From Cephalotus follicularis (Eukaryota > Streptophyta > Magnoliopsida > Oxalidales > Cephalotaceae), in assembly GCA_001972305.1 (NCBI GenBank), contig BDDD01000892.1, positions 69,710 through 133,709 on the forward strand: a DNA stretch of 64,000 bases, given 5' to 3'. The position numbers were made by a program, and so were the translations under genes. Shown here piece after piece: positions 45,406-57,724 of the stretch (the first letter of the stretch is position 1; each line of letters starts with the position of its first letter). The notes beneath the pieces were generated by a model. It did not search any database and was not told where the DNA came from. It saw only the letters and a program-made list of their open reading frames with translations.

Positions 45406-48400
45406 TGTAATGTTCTGGATATATATATGATATATTTGCATNAAAGACACCAGGAGTTTTAACGCCTGGTGCGTCAAAGAAGAAAAGATAGATAAGAGAA
45501 CGAGAGAGGGAGCGGCAGAGAGAGCGCCGGGAGGAGATGACACCGGACGAAGGCGTCGGACCGGGAGATGGCACACACGGGACTTCCTCCATCCGGTAAC
45601 CTCCTTTCCTTTCTCCCCTTTTCTTTTCCTTCTTCCCCCCGTCACTGTCGCCATCACTGTCGTGCGTTCCACCGCCGGTAACAGTCGCGGATGGAGCGGG
45701 TCTTCCTTTAGAAGGCTAGCTATGCCCGTTTTGACCACTGTTGAGGTGCCATTCGGCCCGAAATAGCCAGATTCGAACTGATGAGTTGACTCAGCGAGTT
45801 GACCCACTACCGTCTTTGACCGCACTTTTGGCGCCGAGTCTCGACGAGTTAAGGGCATAGATGTGTTGATATGATGATTGTGTGGCGATTTCGGGTGGTG
45901 ACCGAAGTTGTGGATGACCGGCGAGTTGACTCAGTGAGTCGAACTCACTGCCGGCCATGACAGCGCGTCCTGTGGTGAGTCACGGCGATTCTCGGTCGCC
46001 AATGGACTGATTGAAGGATTTTGATGTCAGTTATGGTGTTTTTGAGTGTTGACCGGAACTGTTGAAGTCCGGCGAGTTGACTCAGTGAGTCGAACTCACT
46101 GTCGGTCGTTGACAGCTCGTTTCACGGCGAGTCACGGCGGTTCCTTGGCAGATATGAATTGATCAACCAATGTGGAGTCTGTTTATGGGTGTCGCTGGAG
46201 CTAAGTGAGTTGGCCGAAAACTGGCCGAAGCTCCGATGGCGGCTGTGCTTGGTTTCTGTGCGTAGAGTGTAACAGAAATGTGTTGTATATGCAGGGTGAA
46301 TGAAGTGATCAAGGATAGGAGGTTCCCAAGCGATGGCGATTCGATATCCGGTTCGAGCTTGGAGGAGCTGACGGTTCGTCGGTTCTGCTACAGAATCCCT
46401 GGAATAGCAAGCACAACTGTTGTTACTGCTTCAACTGGTAGGTTATACTATTTGCACTGCATTCATGCATTTCAATGAATTGTGTGGATTGTTACTGTAC
46501 TACTGTCACTGAGTGTTGATTGACTGCTATAGTTACTGTGTGAACTGTTACTGTTTGACTGCGATTACTGGTTGTTGCACCGACTGAGAACTGGGTATGG
46601 ATTTACAAACTGTTTATACTGAACTGAAACAGATTTCATGCATTTCGGACATAGTCCCATTGATTTGCGAACTGTTGTTTCTAATAAAATCGTTGACACC
46701 TTACTGCTTTCAAAAACTGACCCGTCGATGCTTTCATGCCTTTAAACTGAGTAGTCGATGTTTTATATTTAGGCTTTCTAAAACCATCGACTCTTTTATG
46801 TGTTAAACTGAATAGTCGACACTTTACTGCTTTCAAAACTGACCCGTCGATGCTTTCATACCTTCAAACTGAGTATTCGATGCTTTATATTTAGGCTTTC
46901 TAAAAGCATCGACTCTTTTGTGTGTTAAACTTAATAGTTGACACTTTACACTTTTAAACTAAACTAGTTGACACTTAGTGCCCTGTTTTGCGAAATGGCA
47001 CTATTTCTCGCTGTCTTCAAATCCAAACTGTTTCTTCTTTAAATTGATTCCATAGGAAGCCTCCCTAAGGCCTTGTATCCTATGTGAATCATCTTTTAAC
47101 ACTGTTGAATCTTAAATCAAGTTTTCAAAGTGATTCTTGAAACAATGCAACAAAAGAGTTTTCATACGAATAGGTTTTAAGAATGGTTAGGATAGCCCTT
47201 TTTGGACATCTGGGCCCGGATATCCAATTGGACTTCCTCTCCATTGTTTTACAAATTTCGATAGGGACCAACAACTGTTACTGAAAACTGTTTTACAACT
47301 GTATTGACGGATGTGGATCACATTGGTCCTTTAGGTCCCTATCATTTCTACTGTTTACTGTTACTGTTACTGGGTGTGACTACTGTATGATTACTGTTTA
47401 CTATCATTGATGAGACTGTACGGGATAACCCATTCATAATCTTCATTCCGTCGTGAAGTATTATGGGTGTTTGGCCACACATCACTGTTAATCCTCCTTT
47501 TTTGTGACCTACGGGAGTTACCGCCTGAGGGATGGATACAGTTACTGTTACTGATACTGTTACTATTACTGAGAGCTCCACTGTTACTGTTACTGGCTAG
47601 TACCCTTCGGGTCTAGAACTACTGTTACTGTTACTGGCTGGTACTCTTTGGGTCTAGCACTACTGTACTGTTTTCATGGCCAGTGTTATCCTATGTTTCA
47701 TACGACTATAGCACGGGAGGGTTGTGTTTAGTCGATGGGGTTACTATCTCGGGCCGGAGTGGCAGAGAAGTACTTGACCCTACAACTGTTTGTTCCCATG
47801 TACTGTTACTGACTGTTTACTGAGTGTCTGCAGGCCTATGGCCTTGGATGTGATTAGGACCAGCTAGATATACCCCGCTTAGGGACGGTCGGTATATCGA
47901 AGCTGTCCACAACTGTACACTGATATACTATACTGCACTGTTACTGCCACTGCACTGTACACTGTTACTGTTCACTGCACACTGATATACTGCAATGCAC
48001 TGTTACTGTACACCGTTACTGTTCACGGTGCACTTACTGTTACACGGTATACTGTTACACTGTCACACGGCATACTGTTACACTGTCACACTACTGTGTT
48101 GATGCATACATTGTATACTGTTATAACTATCGCATACATAGCACATAGTATACCCTACACGACATTATGTCGCTGACACATTTCCCCTGTGTGCAGAATG
48201 GGTCAAGCTCAGGCCCAGGTGATGGATCACAGTGAAATGGATCGAGATGGATGAATACTTAAGATGGAACTTGGATAATAGTGGTGTTGGGATTGTGTTA
48301 TTGTATATGATTTCGTTATGATCATGTTATGGATTTACTTATATGAATATTGTTAAATAAGACAGGCTAAGATGGATGGATTCTCTGTAGCATATTTTGG

Positions 48401-48982
48401 TTTGCCATATTGTATATGATTTTACTTATGGTAATGGATATGGGTTTGCTTATAAGAGTTGTATAAAAAGGGGCCTTCTGTTTATAGTTGAATTGTACTA
48501 ATATATAAGACTAGTTATGTAAAGAGACAAATCTAAAGATGTATAAGAAATGTTTTATTTCAGCTATCGACCTGCCGACATGTGGCAGTGCTTATGATAT
48601 GTGTGTTAATGTATTAAACAGGGGCAGGCCATCATTTGAGGCATTAGAATGATATGATACTGGTTTAGTTGTGATTGCTGAGGGCTGAGCCCCATATGTA
48701 TATAAACTGTTGATTCCTCCTTCGAGAGTGTGAATATATAGAAATGTGTTTTTCTTTACAGGGGGTTAAGTCCGATAAACGAATACATCATGCCCGATTT
48801 TCAGGAGATTTTAAGAGTTAGTTTTTATTTGATTTGAGTATTCCGCTGATGTTGTTTGATTGTTTAAGGGCTTTTATATATAGCACTTATGGAGTATGAC
48901 GAATATAATGATGAATGACTGAACGGATGGTATCTCACTCGTCGGATCATGGGGTTTTACCCTCGTGGTTCGGGGCGTGACA
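45406..48982 (+). repeat. LTR W1 (3577 bp), U family
   Basis: TGTAATGTTCTGG...GGGGCGTGACA. Same module order as V and U: three GAGTTGACTC repeats (45775-46105), GTCGA(C/T) array (46690-46990), a slot filled here with ACTGTTACTGTT-like repeats (47340-48120), a hairpin-like motif (48160-48215), GACCTGCCGAC (48571) and TTTCTTTACAGGGGG (48750). An undetermined base lies at 45442. Confidence 0.85.
45442..45442. other. Undetermined base (n)
   Basis: Single n within the first 40 bp of W1, near a TA-rich stretch. Like the n at 12754, it may mark an assembly join. Confidence 0.6.
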
Positions 48983-51900
48983 CCAGGCGCTTCACAAATA
49001 GAAAGAGGGAGAAAGAGAGACAGGAGAGAGAACCAGAGAGCGGGAGAGAGAGGCTCTGGAGAAGATGACGACGCCGGTGAGCGGACGACGCAGGTCCTCC
49101 ACTGCCAACGGTAAGCTCCTTCCTTCTCCTCTCTTTTCTTTTCTTTCCTCTGTCGCCCGACGCGAAGCCACTGTGCGCGTTGCCGTGCGTTCCACCGCCG
49201 GTTAGCGTCGCGGATGGTGCTGGTCTTCGTCTAGAAGGCTAGCTCTTCCCGCTTTGACCACTGTTGAGGCGTCATTCGGCCGGAAACGGCCGGATTTGGA
49301 CTGACGAGTTGACTCAGTGGAGCCAACTCGTTGCCGCCTTTGACCGCGCGTTTAGCGCAGAGTCTCAGCGAGTTAAGGGCATTGATGTGTTTGTCTGGAG
49401 GTTGTGATGCGTTTTATGGTGGTGGCCGGAGCTGTGGTTGACTGTCGAGTCAACTCAATGAGTTGAACTCACTGCCCGGTCGTGACAGCGCGTTTCACGG
49501 TGAGTCTCTGGCAGTGACGCATAGAATTGATAATTGTGTGGCAATTTTGGGTGGTGACGAAGCTGTGGTTGACCGACGAGTTGACTCGGTGAGTTGACTT
49601 ACTGCCGGCTGTGACAACGCGTTCTGCGATGAGTCGCGACGAGTCTCTGACGGTTTCGAATAGTTCATTCAATGTGGAGTCTATTTATAGGTGTCGCCGG
49701 AGCTGAGTGAGTGGGCCAGAAACTGGCCGGAGCTCCGATGGCGACGGTATTATGTTTCTGATGTGTAAAGTATAACAAAAACGTGTTGTGTATGCAGTGT
49801 GAAGAGATTGGCTAAGGATAGGAGGTTCGCTAGCTAAATCGCTAACTGGTAGGTTATACTATTTGCACTGCATTCATGCATTTCGATGAATTGTGTGAAT
49901 TGTTACTATGTTACTGTTATTGCGTGCTGATTGACTATTGTTATACTGTTATTGAAACTGCTACTGTGTACTGGTTATCGCACCGACTGGAAACTGGGTG
50001 TGGATCTATAAACTATTTTTACCGAAATTGAAACGGATTTCATGGATTTTGGACATAGTTCCATTGATTTGCGAACTGCCTTGCGAACTGTTGTTTACTG
50101 CTTTCAAAACTAACCCGTCGACGCTTTCATGCCTTTAAACTGAGTAGTCGATGTTTTATACTTATGCTTTCTAAGACCGTCGACTCTTTTGTGTGTTAAA
50201 CTGAATAGTCGACTATTTTCGCTTTTAAACTAAACGAGTCGACACTTAGTGCCCTGTTTTGCGAAATGTCACTGTTTCTCACTATTTTTCAATTCAAACT
50301 GTATCTTTTCTAAATTGATTCTATAGGAAACCTCCCTAAGGTCTTGTATCCTATGTGAATCATCTTTTAACACTGTTAACGCTTTGACTCAAGTTTTCGA
50401 AGTGCGACAAAGGAGTTTTATACAAACGATTTTCAAGAATGGTTAGGATAGCTCCTTTAAGACATTTGGACGTGGATGATCTCATTGGACTTCCTCTCCA
50501 TTCTTTTACAAACTCGATAGGGACCAACCAACTGTTACTGAACTGTTACTGATACTGTTACTAAAAACTGTTTTAAAACTGTTTTGACGGATGTGGATCT
50601 TACATTGATCCTTTAGGTCCCTATCATTTCTACTATTTACTGTAATACTATTACAGGTACGGGTACTGTATGATTACTCTTATGGCTGATACTGTTTGAG
50701 ACCAAACGAGATAACCCATTCATACCCTTCATTTCCGTCATGAAGGTTATGAATGTTAGACCACATAATATAGGCTGGACAGTTGTGAATAGTCGAGACA
50801 ACATAGGCTGGACAGTTGTGAACAGTCTAGACAACATAGGTTGGACAGCTGTGAACAGTCGAGACAACATAGGCTGGACAGTTGTGAATAGTTGAGACAA
50901 TATAGGCCGGACCGTTGTGAACAGTCAAGATAACATAGGCTGGACCATTGTGAATAGTCGAGACGATATGGGTTTGGACCATTGTGAACAAGCCCTACTG
51001 TAAGCACTGTGTGGTTAGTGTTATCTCAACCCGACTCATCTACGACTCAGAGAGTGCGTAGATAGTGGGATGGACTTATGGATTGTTTGTTCCCATGTAC
51101 TGTGATTGACTGATTACTGAGTGTCTGCAGGCCTATGGCCTTGGATGTAATTAGGACTAGCTAGATATACCCCGCTTAGGGACGGTTGGTATATCGAAGC
51201 TGTCCGTAACTGTACACTGACATATTGCACTGTTACTGTTACTGCCACTGTTACTATACACTGTTACCATTCACTGCACAGTGATATACTGCACTGCACT
51301 GTTACTGTTACTGCCACTATTACTGTACACCTTTACTGTTCACTGAGCAATGTATGGTACTGTTACTGTATTGTTACTATCACTGTACTGTACTGTCACA
51401 GTACCATTACATGGCATACCGTTACACTGTCACACTACTGTATTGATGCATACATTGCATACTGTTATAACTGTTGCATACATAGCACATAGTATACCCT
51501 ACATGACATTATGTCACTGACCCATTTCCCCTGTGTGCGGCATGGGTCAGGCTCAGGCCAGGTGATGGTTCATGGTGAAATGGATCGAGATGGATGGATA
51601 CTTAAGCTGGATCTTGGATAGTAGTGGTGTTGGGATTGTGTTGTTATTGTATATGGTTTCTTTATGATCATGTTATGGATTACTTATATGAATTGTATTA
51701 AATGAGACAGGCTGAGATGGATAGATTATCTGTAGCATATTTTGGTTCGCCATATTGTATATGATCTTACTTATGGTGATGGATATGGGTTTACTTATAT
51801 AGAATCGAAAAAGGGGCTTTATGTTTATAGTTGAACTGTACCGATATATTAGACTTGTTATGCATAAGAGACAGATCTAAAGATATATAAGAGATATGTT

Positions 51901-52300
51901 TTATTCAGCTATCGACCTGCTGACATGTGGCAGTGCATATGATATATGTGTTGATGTATCAAACAAGGATAGGCCCATCATTTGAGGCATTAGAATGATA
52001 TGATACTGGTTTAGTTGTGGTTCTAAGGGCTGAGCCCATATATGTACATAAACTGTTGATTCCTCCTTCGGGAGTGTGAATATATAAAAATGTGTTTTTC
52101 TTTACAGGGGGTTAAGTCCGATAAATGAATACTTCATGCCGAAATTTTGGGAGATTTTAAGAGTTAGTTTTTATTTGAATTGAGTATTCCGCTGATGTAA
52201 TATAACTTTGATTTAAAGCTTTGTATATGTATAGCACTTTGGAATATGAATATAATGATGAAGTGACGGAACGGAAGGTATCTCACGCGTCAGATCGTGG
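48983..52300 (+). repeat. LTR W2, U family, incomplete at both ends
   Basis: Directly follows W1 head-to-tail with no internal region. It has the same modules: GAGTTGACTC repeats (49300-49605), GTCGAC array (50115-50250), a 36 bp minisatellite (50767-50985), ACTGTTACTG words (51235-51420), a hairpin-like motif (51515-51560) and GACCTGCTGAC (51915). W1 and W2 are clearly diverged, so they are not a fresh duplication. Confidence 0.8.
50767..50985. repeat. 36 bp minisatellite in W2
   Basis: About six units of ATAGGCTGGACAGTTGTGAA followed by a TAGTCGAGACAAC-like tail. It lies between the same conserved flanks that bound the minisatellites of V and U, but the unit is different. Confidence 0.85.
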
Positions 52301-54784
52301 TCAATCCAGGCACGCTAACCGACGGTAACCTTTTCCCCTTTCTTCTATTTTCTCTTCTTTTTCTTCTCTTCTTCCGTCACTGTGAGAGCCTCTGCCGGGC
52401 GTTTTCCAACGCCGTTAGCGTCGTGGATGGGATGGGTTTTGGTGTAGAAGGCCAGCACTGCCCATTTTGACCACCAGTGTGGCGTTTATTGGCCTGAATC
52501 GGCCGGAATCCCTTGGCTGAGTCGACTAAGCTAGTTGACTCACTGCAGCCTTGGACCACTCGTTTAGCAACAAGTCTTGGCCGGTTTGAGGTATGGATAT
52601 GTATAACTGGTGAATGTGCAGCGTTTTTGGGTGGTGATCGGACCTGTTGAGGTTCGGTGAGTTGACTCAGTGAGTCGCAACTCGCTGCCGCCGGTGACAC
52701 GGCTTTCGGTGCCTATTCCGATGAGTTTTGAGCGGTTCTTTGTAGACCGTTCAATGTGGAACCCGTTTATGGGTGTTTCACAAGCTGGGTGAGTTGGCCA
52801 GAATTTGGCCGGAACTCTAGTAACGACAACGTTAAGTTCTGTGCGTTGATCGTAATGGAAATGTGTTGTATGTGCAGTGAGCGAGCCGATAATTCGGTTG
52901 GCAGCACTTTGGGAATGTTCGGTAATTGATCGTGCAGCTCAACTGTACTGTTGCTACTACTTTAATAGGTAGGGCATTTTATAATTGTGATTTATGTTCA
53001 GTTATAATGGATATTCATAAATGAAATGCATGCAATAGACTGTGATATGAGCATGAACATGTGTTATTGTTGATGAATACTCTGTTTTGAATGGATTTGG
53101 ATGAGAATTGCATGTGTTTTCTACTGTGCTTGTGCACTGCCCATAGGACACGCCGACTGTCCAAAGAGGACAGCCGACTGTTCGAGGCTATCAGTCTACT
53201 GTTCAGTGAGAATAGCCGACTACTCGAGGGGAAACAACCGACTGTGCAATGGAGCCAGTCGACTGTTCATGCGTTTTAATGGAGGACACCTCTTGCTGTT
53301 TGACTAAGCCGACTGCCGAGAGAGTGCATCTGACTGTAGATGGCACAGTCGACTGTTTGGGATGACAGTCGACTGTCCACATGTCGCCTTACCCGGATTC
53401 GCTGAGGTGGCGAAGCTTGGGCGAGTAATGAAGTAGAAGTTACGTACTGTTCATGAAACAGCCGACTGTCGTGTGGAGACAGCCCACTATTAAAGGCGCA
53501 GCTGACTGTCAGAAATGAGACAGTCGACTGTTGAGGGAGGCAGCCGACTGTTAAAAGGAAACAGCCGAGTGTCATGAGGAAACAGCCGACTATCATGAAG
53601 GGACAGCAGACTGTTGAGGGACTGACTTGCATTTTGAGCATATGTTTGCATCACATTTTGATTTGAAATGAATTGATGATTGAAATGCGAATGATTCTAA
53701 AGTGTTTTATTCATTTTAGAAATGTGTACATGATTTCATACAAATCATTATTTGATATGAAAATGTATATTTTGATAAATGTATGTTTTCGACAGATTGA
53801 AACATGGTTTCAAAGATGTAATACATTTGAAAATAAATGTATTATTTCTAGTATTTTATAAATTACTTGGAAACCATTTGATTTCAATTGATTTGTTGAT
53901 TGTGATCAATGCCGTACTGGCTGGGGTGACGGAGTGTCACCGATGGCTGGTGGCGGGATGTTCTCCTAGGTGCCAGGAGATGGCTAGGGACTCCCGAATA
54001 CAATGTTACTAAACACTGAGTGCAAGTAACACGGGTTACCATGATTGCTGAACACAGAGTGCTAGCATCATGAGTTGATTGATTTGCCTTGCTTCGTGAC
54101 CCGGGAGTCGGGGGCTGGAGTAAGAGTACGACATCGAGGCCAGGAGATGGCGGTGCTCTTCATACCGATTCGATTTGATTTGATTTGTCCTTTGAGACAT
54201 GATTGATGATTTGATGGTTGTAGCCACTTGGCATGGTTACACCTATTGGCATAGATAAATATATGTATAATATATATATATATATATATGTGTTGCGATA
54301 TATTATGTATTACATCATGGATGCATTCATTACATGACATTCATTATCATTGACCCTAAATTACACTTACGATTTAGCCGAGTGAGGACAAAGGATAACC
54401 CCCTACTATTACAGATTGATGCAGTGATATGGATATTGACCGTGCGCGGCCGAACCAGAGGGGTGATGGAGCTTTATTTGATTAAAATAAATGTTAAGCG
54501 ATGTATTAAAATATGTTTTATTTTGGATACTATTTTAATGTATTAATTATGTTGATCAACTTTGATCACGCTCCGTTTGAGGGCAATTCATAATGGCTTA
54601 ACGATGTTAAATGTTGGATCATGTGGTATGGGGCGCATGATTCAGTTTATTTTCAGTTTATATTTAAATGCTTCTGCAAGATGTTAATGGTATTTAAAGT
54701 TTTAAATTTACCGCATTTGTATAAGCTGAATATTTATGTTAAATTGCCATGACCTTTATGTTGTCAATGAAACGGGGTGTGACA
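52301..54784 (+). repeat. Left LTR of X, second piece
   Basis: Matches 58250-60551 of the right LTR and continues to the end GGGGTGTGACA at 54784, followed by the primer site. Holds the largest palindrome array (53145-53625) and a TA repeat near 54270. The full LTR was about 3 kb. Confidence 0.85.
53145..53625. repeat. GTCGAC-type palindrome array in left LTR of X (about 18 copies)
   Basis: Forms include CAGCCGACTGTTC, CAGTCGACTGTT and CAGTCGACTGTCC. The partner array at 59090-59560 in the right LTR has a similar copy number with different point changes. Confidence 0.9.
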
Positions 54785-55253
54785 GCAGTGGTATCAAAGC
54801 ATATATCCATTTATATGCTTAGCTAGGATACTATCCTTGGCAATTAACGATTGTTTCCTAAAGATGTGATTAATCATCATCTTTTCTTAATGGAAACGAA
54901 ATGGACGGAATGAGAAGACGCGAAAGGCTTTGAGCCATTAATGAAAGTATTCCTGAGGAAGTAAATGACAGAACGGACCCTATGAGCCATATAGCGGATT
55001 TCTTCTAGCAGTAGATGGCTGTGAATGCAACAAACATGGAATACATGTGTCGATTGTACGCTCAAGCTCACCCACAGCACATGGCTCCTAGCCATGGTGC
55101 ACATGATGATGGAAATCAGTTTGGAAGGAATCTTGACAGATTCATGAAGCATAATCCTTCTAGTTTCAAGGGGGAACTTGATGTGACTATTCTAAAAGAT
55201 AGTTACAAGATCTGGAGAAGATCTTTACTGTTATGGATTGCACGGAATACCAG
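54785..55253 (+). pseudogene. Primer site and gag fragment of X
   Basis: GCAGTGGTATCAAAGC (primer-type) is followed by a gag with MAVNATNMEYMCRLYAQ and FMKHNPSSFKGELD, the latter matching the family word F..P..F.G......W of Gypsy Gag. Only the N-terminal half is present. Broken. Confidence 0.75.
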
Positions 55254-57261
55254 ATGATGTCGATGCCTAAAGGGTGGTGTTGATGCCAATAGCCCTGTTT
55301 TAGTGCAACTGTCCGGTTTTGTGTGGATTTTGATTCTGAGATCATGCTAGTGTTTAAGCCTCCAAAATAGTGCCTAAGGCTACCAAGCAGTCTAGTCTTA
55401 CCAGGAAGGCAGACCTCCCGAAATCCTATGGGATATATCAAATGAAGTGACAATGAGGGCTATGAACTATATAGCGATTAAGTGACCGACCGAATAAGCC
55501 GTAATGGCTAAGTGATCGACCGAATGAGCCATAATGGCTAAGTGACCGACCGAATAAGCCGTAATGGCTAAATGGTCAATCGGATGAGCCGAAAGGCATA
55601 AGTGTTGTCAGAAAAGTTTCCGTATCGAATAGTCGTTGATCAGAATAGAATATGAGTGGTCATTGCGAATGGCTAGTGTATTGTTATCGATCGTATCATG
55701 ATCAAATGGACCGTTATTGAATGGACAGTGATCGTTTGAACCGTTGTTGAGTGATTAGCGAACGTATGGGCCGTTATTGAACGGATAGTGATCATTTGAA
55801 CCGTTGTTGAGCGGTTGGTGATCGTATGAACTGTTATCGAGCGGTTAGTGATCAAACGGGTCGTTATTGATTGGTAGTACTCGAATGAACTGTTATCGAA
55901 TGGATGGGCATTGCATGGATTCTCGAAATAGATTGTGAATGAATTGATAAGGTGGCCAACTACTTATATATGCTAGTATGGGAAAGTATATGTATTTAGT
56001 CGACCACTAAATGTCAACTACATATGTTATTATCCTCTAGATTCCTAGTAGAGTGTGAATGGATACAAATCGTAAACGGTTGTTGGTCGTAAACGGATAT
56101 GGACTATAAAGGGCTATGGACCGTAAACGGATATGAAATGTAATTGATATAGCATGGTCATGGATTGATATGGGACGAAAGGCCCTGGATGACGATATAT
56201 GTTAGAGTTGTTGATGACGGATTGTGTTATGACTTATGTAGATACGAAATGACATTGTTCACATCTCTCATGCTATGTATGCATCTTACATGATCGATAT
56301 TATATATATATACACACACACACCTCTACACTCATTTATTACTTATGTGTATTGTACACAGCCATTGGATGCTGATCTGTTTCATTGAAATGAAGTGGGT
56401 CAGGTTTAAGTTCAGGTTCAGGTGGACGCATAAGTGTATTGTACACATTCCGAGTGTAGGGTAAGTATCTACATTCTTCTGATCTATGTTTGTATGAGGT
56501 AGTTGATGTAGATGGACAGTGTATTTACATTACATGACCTGCCAGCTTTTGGCAGTGCTATAGTATAAATGTGTGTTGATGTATTGGACCTGCCGGTATG
56601 TGGCAGTGCATAAGTTGATTAGTGTATGATATTACTGGATATGATCAAACCCATCATTTGAGGTTTTGACATGATTATCCTTCGCATACGTATGGTATTA
56701 TTGGATATGATCAAGCCCATCACTTGAGGGTATTGAAAGGATTGTCCTTCGTATGCAAATGATATATTTGATTTAGTTGTGATGTAGTCTGGTGCGGGCG
56801 GAGCCCCCAGCATATAGATTGCGGTGAGATATGAGGGTTGATCCCCAAACATATAAACTGTGGTTTATCAAGTGGCATGGAGTCCGATAAATGAATACTT
56901 CATGCCCAAATTTTGAGAAATCCTAAGAGTATGATTTTAATGGATTCATCACTTGAGATATTAGAATGATGATTCGGATCTAAATTGTGGTTTGTTGAGG
57001 GCTGAGCCCATTTATGACTGATTGGTTCCTCCTTCGGGAGTGTGGACATAAATTGTGTTTTCTTTATAGGGGGCATAGTCTGATAAACGAATACTTCATG
57101 CACGATTTTCTGGAGATTATAAGAGTTGAAATGTATTCAACTGATTTTTTTTTGCTTACATGATGTGATTGTTTAGAGTTTGAAGTTATAGCACTTTTGG
57201 GTATGATTGATATGTGATTGTTACGGAACTATGCTGAATATATCAATATAGGATCATTACT
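55254..57261 (+). repeat. LTR-like fragment Z
   Basis: Carries the U/V/W LTR modules in plus orientation: repeat arrays (55470-55610 and 55690-55900), GTAAACGGTTATGG-like words (56075-56130), a hairpin-like motif ending in GGGTCAGG (56370-56410), GACCTGCCAGC (56538) and GACCTGCCGGT (56588), TCCTCCTTCGGGAGTGTGG (57027) and TTTCTTTATAGGGGG (57060). The LTR ends are not seen, so its own element cannot be defined. Confidence 0.65.
55470..55900. repeat. Two tandem arrays in fragment Z
   Basis: 55470-55610: about four units of AAGTGACCGACCGAATAAGC plus a CGTAATGGCT tail (about 30 bp). 55690-55900: about six units of roughly 31 bp around GAACCGTTGTTGAGCGG and TAGTGATCG. Confidence 0.8.
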
Positions 57262-57540
57262 ATTGGGAGATTGAAAGTGATTAACTGAATAAAGTGCTAA
57301 TTGGAGTTATTTGGAGTTGCGGAATAATAATAGGTGATATGTTGGGTTCTTGGAGACCCAGTGATATGGATATAGTATGGTTACAGATTGAACGGATACA
57401 AATTGTACGGTTACGAGTTGTGTAGTCATAAACCTTATGGTTATGGATTGTATGATTATGAATTGCTTGAAGCAGATGAGTTAGAATGCTATGAGTATGG
57501 AATGGCGTGAGCTGTTTTGTGATTGGTTGTGAATTGATAT
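57262..57540 (+). mobile_element. Leader-like stretch resembling the V leader
   Basis: Shares with 9880-9960 words such as AAAGTGCTA, GGAGTTATTTGGAGTTGCGG and GGAATAA in the same order. It is therefore probably the 5' leader of a V-like element, now beside the chromodomain end of X. Confidence 0.6.
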
Positions 57541-57549
57541 AGGTGTGTG

Positions 57550-57724
57550 TTTCTCAAATTCAGGCACGACCTTGGTCGAGGGATAGATTCGAAAGGTTCA
57601 GCGGCAGTTTCATCGACCTGATGAGGTGACTTGGGAACATGAAGAAGGGATTAGGGAGCGTTACCCTCATTTGTTTTAGTGCTGTTTTAATTTCGAGGAC
57701 GAAATTCCTCGAAGGAGGGGTGGA
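57550..57724 (+). pseudogene. Chromodomain end and polypurine tract of X
   Basis: Translation QRQFHRPDEVTWEHEEGIRE followed by RYPHLF and a stop is the usual C-terminus of plant chromovirus Pol. The phrase TTCGAGGACGAAATTCC and the polypurine tract follow, then the right LTR. Confidence 0.85.
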
